64,000 nucleotides of DNA from Streptomyces sp. I6 (GTDB lineage: Bacteria > Actinomycetota > Actinomycetes > Streptomycetales > Streptomycetaceae): contig RHDP01000001.1 of assembly GCA_003725745.1 (NCBI GenBank), positions 985,001 through 1,049,000 on the forward strand, given 5' to 3'. Below are positions 47,577 to 55,566 of this stretch, piece by piece. A program made the translations under genes and the position numbers. Below the pieces are notes generated by a model. The model was not told the DNA's origin and did not search any database. It was given only the letters and a program-made list of their open reading frames with translations. How positions within the stretch are numbered: the stretch's first letter is position 1; the number at the start of each line of letters is the position of its first letter.

Positions 47577-48764
47577 GCGGTCAGGAGGGCGGCGCGGACG
47601 GCACCGTGCCGCTGGACGAGATCATGCCGTGGTCGACCGGGCCGCTGCGGCTCGGCCGCGGCTGGGTGGTCGCGCCCGACGCGGGGACGCTGAGAGCCCG
47701 GTGGGACACGCTGGTGGCGGCGGCGGGCGAGGAGCGGGCGGCACTCTTCCAGGAGACCCGGGCCCGCGGTCTGGGCCGTTCGGTCGCGGCGCTGCCCGGA
47801 CAGGCCACCGGGACCGGCCGGTTCGCAGCGGAGCGCGGGGCCTGCCCGGAGCCGGTGCGCATCGCGCACGCGCCGTTCGACGAACAGTGGATCATCCCCG
47901 ACCACCGGCTGATCGACAGGGCACGGCCGGAGCTGTGGCGGGTCGCCGACGGCCGGCAGCTCTTCGCGGTGGAACCGGGCCCCGTGCCGGGCGGCGGCCC
48001 CGCCGTGCTGGTCACCGGCGTCCTCGCGGAGGGCCGCTCCGCAGGGAGACCCGGCCGCATACGCCCCCTGTACCGGCGGCCCGGCGGACGTGAGCCCAAC
48101 CTCGCGCCGGGGCTGCGGGCCGCGCTGCGGGAGCGCTTCCCGGACGCGGCCGGACCCGGGACGTACTCGCGTGGGTGGCCGCGGCGGGACGGCGCGCGGC
48201 CAGGGGCTGCGAGGTGCCGTTCACGGCCGACCCCGGTGTGTGGGCCCGTGGCGTGCGCCTGGGCCGGCGGCTCATCGGCATCCAGCTCAGGGGCGCGCGG
48301 GACGGCGAGCGGCCCCGGCTGCCCGGCGGACGGCGGCCCTACGTCCGGGCCGCGGTCCCCGCCCGCCCGGCGACGCTGGTCTACGACCCGGAGCAGGAGG
48401 CCCTGCTCCTCGACGGGGGCGGATCGCGCCGGTCCCGGCGGAGGCGTGGGACTTCCGGGTGGGCGGCGTCCGGGTGCTCGAGGACTGGTTCGCGCGGCGG
48501 ACCGCGGAGCCGTCCGCGGGCACGCTGGAGGCGGTCAGGCCGTCCGCGTGGCCGCAGGAGTGGACCTCGGAGCTGCTGGAGCTGATCACGGTGCTCGCGC
48601 TGCTCGGGCAGCTGGACCGGCAGCGTGCGGAGCTGGGTGAGGAGATCGCCCGTACCGGCTGGCACGACCTGCGTACACCCCCGGCGCCGAGGGCCGCCCG
48701 CGCCCCCGCGTCCGTGCTCGACCACCACGAGGAGGGGCCTGGCGGGCAGTTCGTGCTGCTCTAG
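47573..48764 (+). CDS. type-ISP restriction/modification-like protein, orphan specificity domain (two frameshifts)
   Basis: About 397 residues. The N-terminal part (EIMPWSTGPLRLGRGWVVAP, FDEQWIIPDHRLIDRARPELW) resembles the C-terminal domain annotated as type ISP restriction/modification enzyme in actinomycetes, without the nuclease, helicase or methylase domains. Frame breaks near 48153 (CCCGGGACG) and 48419 (GGGGGC) are each repaired by one G, giving GPGDVLAWVAAAGRR and DGGRIAPVPAEAWDF. It ends GGQFVLL with TAG at 48762. The start overlaps the GntR stop. Role in the hmg operon unknown; it may be structural rather than a restriction system. Confidence 0.68.
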
Positions 48765-48767
48765 CCG
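48758..48767. repeat. left 10-bp target-site duplication of the IS element
   Basis: GCTCTAGCCG, identical to 50297-50306, flanks the IS. It includes the TAG stop of the type-ISP-like gene, so the insertion left that reading frame intact. Confidence 0.92.
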
Positions 48768-48840
48768 CAAGGCCGTTCAGTTTGCGGATGGGTGGGGTTG
48801 TCCAGGGTCCGTAAGCTGCGGTTTCGCGGACATGAGGAGC

Positions 48841-48900
48841 GGAGCCCCGGTAGAACTGGCAGTCGACCAAGACAAGCCGTTCACAAGGACCGGAGGCTCC
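48841..48900 (+). promoter_or_regulatory. hairpin in the IS leader
   Basis: GGAGCCCCGGT (48841-48851) can pair with ACCGGAGGCTCC (48889-48900) with one bulge, upstream of the transposase start. Such leaders in several IS families fold only in read-through transcripts and hide the ribosome-binding site. Confidence 0.45.
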
Positions 48901-48937
48901 GCTGTCCGGACAGTGTGCCATCACTCGTGTCGTCACG

Positions 48938-50263
48938 GTGGCCGGAGGCCGGTTCGCACCCGGTCATCTCGGTGAACTCACCCAGTGCATCCCCTTCGAA
49001 ATGGTCGACGAGGCATTGAAGGCCACGGGCAGGGTCCAGGAGCGGCTGCGGGACCTGCCATCCCGGGTGGTCGTCTACCTGCTGCTGGCCGGGTGCCTGT
49101 TCCCGGAGGTCGGATACCTCGGGGTCTGGCGCAAGCTCACCGGCGCTCTGGCCGGTCTGCCACTGGCCGCGCCGTCGGCAAGCGCGCTGGCCCAGGCCCG
49201 CCGCCGTATCGGCGCCACACCGCTGAAATGGCTGTTCGACCTGCTGAAAGGCCCGGTGGCCGGGCCACGGACACCGGGAGCATGGTGGCGCGGTCTGCTG
49301 GTGATCGCGCTCGACGGCACCACCCTGACGGTCCCCGACACCCCTGCCGTCCTGACCCGGTTCACCAAGCAGGCGGGCAACCACGGCGGGACCGGCTACC
49401 CGCAGGTCCGCCTGCTGACCCTGGTCGCCTGCGGCACCCGCACCCTCATCGACGCGGTCTTCGGACCCACCACATCGGGTGAGACCACCCACGCCCCGCG
49501 CCTGCTGCCCAGCCTGCGGCCGGGGATGATCCTGCTGGCCGACCGCAACTTCGCCGCCCAGGGGCTGATCAACGACATCGCGGCCACCGGGGCCGAGGTC
49601 CTCGTCCGGCTCAAGAACGGCCGCCGGATGCCGATCCTGGCCCGCTACCGGGACGGCTCCTACCTCTCCGCCCTCGGCCCGGTACCCGTGCGCGTCGTCG
49701 ACTGCGAGATCACCATCACCACCACCGCCGGGAAACACACCGGCCTCTACCGGCTCGCCACCACTCTGCTCGACCACCACCGCCACCCCGCCGGTGAACT
49801 GGCCATGCTCTACCACCAGCGCTGGGAGATCGAAACCGCCTACCTGGAACTGAAATCGACCATCCTCGGCGGCCGGGTCCTGCGCGCCCGCACCCCCGAG
49901 GGCATCGACCAGGAGATCTACGCCCTGCTGGTGGTCCACCAGCTGCTGCGGACCGCCATGGCGGACGCCACCAGCACCCAGCCCGGCACCGACCCGGACC
50001 GGGCCGGCTTCTCCATCGCCTGGCAGGCCGCCCGCGACCAGCTCGTCCTGGCCGCGGGCGTCATCGCCGACACCGCCATCGACCTGACCGGCACCATCGG
50101 TCGGCACGTCCTGGCCAGCCTGCTGCCCCAGCGGCGGCTACGGGTCAGCCCCCGCATCGTCAAACGCGCCATCTCCAAGTACCAGGCCCGAGGCCCCCGC
50201 ATCGACCGGACCAGCTACAAGGCCACCACTGGCATCGAGATCCTCGCAGCCGCAGGCCCTTGA
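48938..50263 (+). CDS. IS4 family transposase
   Basis: A DDE transposase of about 441 residues. The catalytic Asp residues are in LDGTTLTV and LLADRNF; the IS4 signature Y-(2)-R-(3)-E-(6)-K is YHQRWEIETAYLELK. An N-terminal domain (GHLGELTQCIPFEMVDEALK) is the one that accompanies this IS4 subgroup. The GTG at 48938 (VAGGRFAPG) is used; the frame is open further upstream (GQCAITRVVTVAGG), so a CTG or TTG start a few codons earlier is possible. It fills most of the IS. Confidence 0.93.
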   Translation: MAGGRFAPGHLGELTQCIPFEMVDEALKATGRVQERLRDLPSRVVVYLLLAGCLFPEVGYLGVWRKLTGALAGLPLAAPSASALAQARRRIGATPLKWLFDLLKGPVAGPRTPGAWWRGLLVIALDGTTLTVPDTPAVLTRFTKQAGNHGGTGYPQVRLLTLVACGTRTLIDAVFGPTTSGETTHAPRLLPSLRPGMILLADRNFAAQGLINDIAATGAEVLVRLKNGRRMPILARYRDGSYLSALGPVPVRVVDCEITITTTAGKHTGLYRLATTLLDHHRHPAGELAMLYHQRWEIETAYLELKSTILGGRVLRARTPEGIDQEIYALLVVHQLLRTAMADATSTQPGTDPDRAGFSIAWQAARDQLVLAAGVIADTAIDLTGTIGRHVLASLLPQRRLRVSPRIVKRAISKYQARGPRIDRTSYKATTGIEILAAAGP

Positions 50264-50296
50264 CGACACGACCCAGCCGCAAACTTCACGGCCTTG

Positions 50297-50306
50297 GCTC
50301 TAGCCG
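50297..50306. repeat. right 10-bp target-site duplication of the IS element
   Basis: GCTCTAGCCG, identical to 48758-48767, immediately follows the right inverted repeat. Confidence 0.92.
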
Positions 50307-50371
50307 GCCGCCGCGCGCAGGCGCCCGCCGTCCACCGCCGGGCGGTCCCGGCCCACCGGAGCCCCACCCCG

Positions 50372-50475
50372 AGCACCCCTGGCACCCCTGGCATCCCGAA
50401 CACCCCGAACACCCCGACACCCCGAACACCCCGAGCCGAGCACGCCGAGCCGAGCACGCCGAGCACCCCGAACAC
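50372..50475. repeat. degenerate CACCCC repeats
   Basis: Units such as GAACACCCCG and GAGCACGCC recur about ten times with drift. The tract lies between the IS and the CoA-transferase gene and is not coding. Confidence 0.65.
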
Positions 50476-50569
50476 CCGGGCCGGCCGGAAGGGCCTCCAC
50501 GCCGCCGGGTGGTCCGCCGCCCCGTACCGGGGTGACACGGATGGCAGCTACACGGTATTAACGGATTCC

Positions 50570-51793
50570 ATGAGCCAGCCGCTGCCCCTGGAAGGCATCA
50601 CCGTCGTCGCCGTCGAACAGGCCGTGTCGGCTCCGTTCGCGACCCGTCAGCTCGCCGACCTCGGCGCTCGTGTGATCAAGGTGGAGCGGCCCGACGGCGG
50701 CGACTTCGCCCGCGGCTACGACACGGCGGCCGGCGGGCTCGCCTCGCACTTCGTCTGGTGCAACCGCGGCAAGGAGTCCCTCGCGGTGGACCTCAAGGAC
50801 CCCCGGGGCCTGGACGCGGTCCGCAGGCTGGTCGCGCGGGCCGACGTCTTCGTCCAGAACCTCGCTCAGGGCGCGGCCGCCCGGCTCGGGCTGGACGCCG
50901 CCACGCTCTGTGCCGCGCACCCGCGGCTGGTCGCCGTGGACATCTCCGGGTACGGGGCGTACGGCCCGTACGCCCACAAACGGGCCTACGACATGCTCGT
51001 CCAGTGCGAGGCGGGACTGGTGTCCGTGACGGGCACCGCCGAGCGGCCGGTGAAGGCGGGCATCCCGGCGGCGGACGTCGCGGCGGCGATGTACGCCTTC
51101 TCGGGAGTGCTGGCGGCCCTGCTGCGGCGGGGCGCCACCGGGCGCGGCGGCCCGGTGGAGATCTCGATGCTGGAGTCGCTCGCGGAGTGGATGGGGCACC
51201 CCCTGCACCACGGGATGCACGGGGGTGAGGCACCGGAGCGCACGGGTCTGGCGCACGCGGTCATCGCGCCCTACGACGCGTACCCCACGGCCGACGGGGG
51301 CCAGGTGCTGTTGTCGGTGCAGAACGACCGGGAGTGGCAGCGGCTGGCCGAGCGGGTGCTCGGCCGGCCCGAGCTGGCCGAGGACCCGGCCTTCGCCACC
51401 AACAAGGCGCGGACGGCGAACCGCGGCAGGACGGACGCGGTGGTCGCCCGGGCGCTGGCCCGGCTGGACACCGCCGGGGCGGTGGCCGCACTGGAGGGGG
51501 CGGGCATCGCCTGCGCCCGTCTGAACGGCGTGGCGGACCTGGCTGCCCATCCGCAGCTGGAGGCCCGGGACCGCTGGCGGAACGTGGCCACGCCCGCCGG
51601 TCCGCTGCGGGCGATGCTGCCGCCGATCACCTTCCCGGACGGGCCGGAGCCGGGCATGGGCGCGGTGCCTGCGCTCGGCGAGCACGGCGACGCCCTGCTG
51701 CGCGAGGCGGGACTGACCGCGGCGGAGGTCGCCGAGCTGCACCGGGACGGGGTCGTGCCGACGGAGCACGCGCGAGGCGGGCACCCCGCCTGA
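50570..51793 (+). CDS. CaiB/BaiF family III CoA-transferase
   Basis: A 407-residue enzyme transferring CoA between carboxylic acids. Landmarks are LEGITVVAVEQAVSAPFATRQLADLGARVIKVE, DFARGYD, RGKESLAVDLKD, and the catalytic Asp region RAYDMLVQCEAGLVSVTG; the C-terminal part has GIACARLNGVADLAAHPQL. The ATG at 50570 opens MSQPLPLEGITVV. It was probably adjacent to the hmgA operon before the IS inserted. Substrate unknown; succinyl- or aryl-acid CoA transfer is plausible. Confidence 0.92.
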   Translation: MSQPLPLEGITVVAVEQAVSAPFATRQLADLGARVIKVERPDGGDFARGYDTAAGGLASHFVWCNRGKESLAVDLKDPRGLDAVRRLVARADVFVQNLAQGAAARLGLDAATLCAAHPRLVAVDISGYGAYGPYAHKRAYDMLVQCEAGLVSVTGTAERPVKAGIPAADVAAAMYAFSGVLAALLRRGATGRGGPVEISMLESLAEWMGHPLHHGMHGGEAPERTGLAHAVIAPYDAYPTADGGQVLLSVQNDREWQRLAERVLGRPELAEDPAFATNKARTANRGRTDAVVARALARLDTAGAVAALEGAGIACARLNGVADLAAHPQLEARDRWRNVATPAGPLRAMLPPITFPDGPEPGMGAVPALGEHGDALLREAGLTAAEVAELHRDGVVPTEHARGGHPA

Positions 51794-52071
51794 CACGGGC
51801 GGGCGCGGTGGGCCGCCGGCTCCGAACGGTACGCGGCTGCCCGGGCGGAGGCACCCGGGGCACGGGCCGGTGACACCTGGGCCGACCGGTGCGGGGCGGG
51901 CCGGTGCCCGTGGCGTACGTGCGGCCCCCGGCTGGGACCGGGGCGCGGACGTGCGGCGCGAGTGGAGACTCGGCGGGGTGGTCGGGCCTGCGGTGACCGG
52001 ACGGGAGCGAGGGGGACGGGTGCGCGTGAACGGTCACGCGTGCCCGGGCCGCCGGCCGGCCACCCCGCCGG

Positions 52072-52338
52072 TCAGAGGCCTCGGCTGCCGAACAGCGAGC
52101 GGCGCAGCCTGCGCAGTGGCGCGAAGAGCGAGACGCGCGCGCTCTTGCTGCCGCGGCTGTGCGCGACGTCGCGCGTGGTCAGCTCACGCATCAGGGACGT
52201 CGCCTCGGCCGCCTCGCGCTGCGGCACGGCAGGCCCGCCGAGCACCGCGAGATGGCGATCGAGACGCGAGCTGGTCGCGTTCGTCCCGCAGGTGATGGCA
52301 GGGACCCGCGCCCTGCTGCGCATCGTTATCTGTTCCAT
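52072..52338 (-). CDS. small conserved basic protein, 88 aa
   Basis: A small Arg-rich protein: MEQITMRSRARVPAITCGT, later HLAVLGGPAVPQREAAEATS and SLFAPLRRLRRSLFGSRGL. I recall near-identical small proteins in other streptomycetes, annotated as hypothetical. The start at 52338 is set by GGGGAGTGAC upstream; an in-frame ATG four codons earlier lacks a ribosome-binding site. Function unknown; the C-terminal Arg/Leu-rich stretch could bind membrane or nucleic acid. Confidence 0.75.
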   Translation of the reverse strand: MEQITMRSRARVPAITCGTNATSSRLDRHLAVLGGPAVPQREAAEATSLMRELTTRDVAHSRGSKSARVSLFAPLRRLRRSLFGSRGL

Positions 52339-52618
52339 GTCACTCCCCACCCGTACGAGGGCACCCGGCCCGGGCAGATTAACCCTATCGCCCCGCCCTC
52401 ACACTCGTGTATCCCGCCTGAGCGATTCAGCACACATGTGCGGGGGTTGACGATCTCAGCTCGAATACGCCTTATTCCAGGGCGAGTTGGACACTTCGAA
52501 AAGTCGACCAAACCTTCGGCCCCCTAGCCCCGAACACCTGTCACCAGGCAGCACGGACCGCCTCGTTCACGACGGTCCACGCAGTCGACGAGAGTCCACG
52601 ACAGGACGGGACCGAGAC

Positions 52619-54148
52619 ATGTTCTCTCATCTCATCAGGAGCACACAGGGGCGCAGGAGCCTCGCCGCGCTCGTGTGTGGTGCGCTGGCAGCGGGGGGGC
52701 TCGCGGCCGCCGGAGTGAGCTCCGCGCTCGCACCGGGCGCCGCCAGCGCGTCCAGCCACCGCGAGGCTCCGCTGATCTCCGGGCAGCCGCAGTACGACAC
52801 GACGGACGTGTACGCGTTCGTCAGCCCCGACCGGCCGGACACCACGACCATCATCGCGAACTGGCTGCCGTTCGAGGAGCCGGCGGGCGGACCGAACTTC
52901 TACCGCTTCGCGAACGACGCCCGCTACGACATCAACATCGACTCCGACGGCGACGCCCAGGCCGACCTGCTCTACCGGTGGACGTTCCACGACCAGGTCA
53001 AGAACGGCGACACGTTCCTGTTCAACACGGGCCCGGTGACCAGCCTGGACGACCCGGACCTCAACATCACCCAGACCTACGACCTGGAGCTGGTACGGCT
53101 GCGCGGCCACCGCGTGGCCTCCACCACGAAGATCGCGAACGATGTGCCGGTCGCCCCGTCGAACGTGGGCAAGGCGTCCATGCCCGACTACGCGGGGCTC
53201 CGGAAGGAGGCCGTACGCAAGCTGAAGGACGGCAGCACCGTCTTCGCCGGCCAGGCCGACGACCCGTTCTTCCTCGACCTGCGGGTGTTCGACCTGCTGT
53301 ACGGAGGCGACCTCTCCGAGGTCGGGCGCGACACCCTGAAGGGCTACAACGTCAACAGCATCGCCCTCCAGGTGCCCTCCGAGCACATCCGGCAGTCGGT
53401 GGGCCAGCCCGTGGTCGGGATCTGGACGACCACGCACCGCAAGACCGCGGGCGGGGACTGGACACAGGTCTCCCGGCTGGGCATGCCGCTGGTGAACGAG
53501 GTCGTCATCCCGCTCAAGGACAAGGACAAGTTCAACGCCTCCCACCCGCTGAACGACGCGGACTTCCTCAAGTCCGTCACCAACCCGGAGCTGCCCAAGC
53601 TCATCGAGGGCATCTTCAAGATCGAAGCCCCCGAGGAGCCGCGCGACGACCTGGTGTCCGTGTTCCTCACCGGGGTGAAGGACCTCAACCAGCCGCCGCA
53701 CGTGCGGCCGGCCGAGGCGCTCCGGCTGAACACGGCCGTACCGCCCACGGATGCGCCGAAGCGGCTGGGCGTGCTGGACGGCGACAACGCGGGCTTCCCG
53801 AACGGGCGCCGGCTGACCGACGACGTCCTGGACATCGCGCTCCAGGTCGTCGAGGGCGAGCTCCTGGGCAAGAAGAACGACCTGGGCGACGCCGTGGACG
53901 AGAACGACGTGGAGTTCGAGAAGACGTTCCCCTACGTGGCGCTGCCGGCATCGGGCTCGGACGGCCCGCTGGCCGAGGCCGGCGGCAACCGCGCCCAGCT
54001 CGACGGCGCCGCGGAGCTGACCTCGGGCAGTGCCGCGGACGACCGCACGGTGCTGATGGTCTCGGCGGGCGCCGGGGGCGCGGGCGTCGTGCTCGCCGTA
54101 CTCGGCCTCGTGTGGTGGCGGACGCGGCGGCGCGGCAGGTGGTCATGA
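52619..54148 (+). CDS. DUF4331 family secreted, membrane-anchored protein
   Basis: A 509-residue exported protein. A signal peptide (SLAALVCGALAAGGLAAAG, cut near SASS) precedes the DUF4331 domain with SSHREAPLISGQPQYDTTDVY, FVSPDRPDTTTIIANW, FYRFANDARYDINIDSDGDA, PFFLDLRVFDLLYGG and NGRRLTDDVLDIALQVVEGE. The N-terminal SSHREAP motif is diagnostic. A C-terminal helix (VSAGAGGAGVVLAVLGLVWW) with basic tail anchors it. The family's function is unknown. It leads a three-gene operon: its stop overlaps the TPR gene (ATGA), and a NicO transporter follows. Confidence 0.92.
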   Translation: MFSHLIRSTQGRRSLAALVCGALAAGGLAAAGVSSALAPGAASASSHREAPLISGQPQYDTTDVYAFVSPDRPDTTTIIANWLPFEEPAGGPNFYRFANDARYDINIDSDGDAQADLLYRWTFHDQVKNGDTFLFNTGPVTSLDDPDLNITQTYDLELVRLRGHRVASTTKIANDVPVAPSNVGKASMPDYAGLRKEAVRKLKDGSTVFAGQADDPFFLDLRVFDLLYGGDLSEVGRDTLKGYNVNSIALQVPSEHIRQSVGQPVVGIWTTTHRKTAGGDWTQVSRLGMPLVNEVVIPLKDKDKFNASHPLNDADFLKSVTNPELPKLIEGIFKIEAPEEPRDDLVSVFLTGVKDLNQPPHVRPAEALRLNTAVPPTDAPKRLGVLDGDNAGFPNGRRLTDDVLDIALQVVEGELLGKKNDLGDAVDENDVEFEKTFPYVALPASGSDGPLAEAGGNRAQLDGAAELTSGSAADDRTVLMVSAGAGGAGVVLAVLGLVWWRTRRRGRWS

Positions 54149-55460
54149 CGCGGACCACGCGGTCCGGATGGCGCCTGGGGGCCGGGGTCGTGGGACTCGC
54201 GTTCGCGCTCACCGCCGCGGGAGCGGTGCTGGGCGGCCCGGACGAGGTGCCCGCGACTCCGGCCGCCGCGGGGGCGGTGGTCCTCGGGGCGGACCCCGGG
54301 CAGGGGGTGCGCGCCCTCCAGGCCCGGCTGAAGGCGCAGCCCGAGGACGCGGGCGCCTGGGCGGCGCTCGGCGCGGCGTACGTCGAGGAGGCCCGGGCCG
54401 GCGGCGATCCGTCGCGGTACCCGCAGGCCGCCGAGGCGTTCGCCCGATCACTGCGGCTGCGGCCCGACGGCAACGCCGACGCGCTCGCCGGCCGGGCGGC
54501 CCTGGCGGCGGCACGGCACGACTTCCCCGCGGCGCTCCGGGACGCCGACCGGGCGCTGGCGGTCAACCCGTACAGCGAGCACGGTCTCGCCGTGCGGATC
54601 GACGCCCTCGTGGAACTCGGCCGCTACCCGGCGGCGTTGGACGCGGCGCGCCGGGCGGACGCCCGCCGGCCGGGCATTCCGGTGTTCACCCGGCTCGCCT
54701 ACGTACGGGAACTGCGCGGGGACACCGAGGAGGCCCGGCGTGTACTGGAGCTGGCGCGGAACTCGGCGAGCACCCGGGCCGACATCGCCTACACGGCGAC
54801 GGCCCTCGGCCGGCTCGCCTGGTCCCGGGGCGGGTACGACGAGGCGCTGCGGCAGTGCGGCCAGGCGCTGAAGGCCGAACCGGACCACCTGGAGGCCCGC
54901 GAGTGCCGCGCCCGGGCCCTCACCGGAAAGGGGCAGCTTGCCGCCGCCATCGCCGAGTTCGAGGAGATCGTCGACCGGTCCCCGCTGCCGGGGCGGCTGG
55001 TCGCACTGGGCGAGCTCTACGAGGCGAGCGGCAGCCCCGGGCCCGCGCGCCGCCAGTACGAGGTGCTCGGCACCTGGGCCGGCCTCGCCCGAGCGGGCGG
55101 GGTCAACCCGGATCTGGACACGGCCCTGGCCGCCGCCGACCACGGCGACCGCGCCGAGGCCCTGCGGGCGGCCCGCGCCGAATGGCAGCGCCGCCGCACC
55201 GTGCACACCGAGGACGCCCTCGCCTGGGCGCTGCACCGCGCGGGACGCTCCGAGGAGGCCCTGCCCCATGCACGGGCGGCGACCGCGACGGGTTACCGGG
55301 ACGCGTCCTTCCTCTACCACCGCGGCATGATCGAACGCGCGGTGGGCGAGCGGGCCGCCGCGCGTTCCTCGCTGTCCCGCGCCCTGACACTCAATCCCGC
55401 CTTCTCCCCCTCGGAGCGCGGGAGGCGCGCCGCGCGCTCGACGGTCTGGAGGCGACGTGA
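54145..55460 (+). CDS. TPR repeat protein, membrane-anchored (one frameshift)
   Basis: About 439 residues. An N-terminal hydrophobic segment (WRLGAGVVGLAFALTAAGAV) is a signal peptide or anchor. The rest is a tetratricopeptide solenoid with units such as AWAALGAAYVEEARAGG, RYPQAAEAFARSLRLRPDG, FPAALRDADRALAVNPYSEH and YDEALRQCGQALKAEPDHLE. The frame breaks near 55408 (TCCCCCTCGG); adding one C gives FSPLGAREARRALDGLEAT. Its start overlaps the DUF4331 stop. It probably scaffolds the DUF4331 and transporter proteins at the membrane; this is inference. Confidence 0.86.
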
Positions 55461-55566
55461 CCCGGAAGCCGAGTCGCCCCGGCGGCGATTCGCCCTCCCC
55501 CGCCCCGCTCCGCAGGAGTCCGGCCCCTCCCCCGCCCGAAGCCGGGGGCTTCCCCGGAGGTTCCCG

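Larger units (their letters stand above)
48768..50296 (+). mobile_element. IS4-family insertion sequence, 1529 bp, intact
   Basis: The element is bounded by 26-bp inverted repeats: left CAAGGCCGTTCAGTTTGCGG (48768-48793) and right, read inward, CAAGGCCGTGAAGTTTGCGG (50296-50271), 23 of 26 matching. Direct 10-bp duplications GCTCTAGCCG flank it. It holds one transposase gene and a hairpin before it. Perfect duplications and an intact transposase suggest recent insertion. Confidence 0.93.

Noticed and set aside
47573-48764. Complete restriction-modification system
   Set aside because: No nuclease, helicase or methylase motifs here or next door; only one ISP-like domain.
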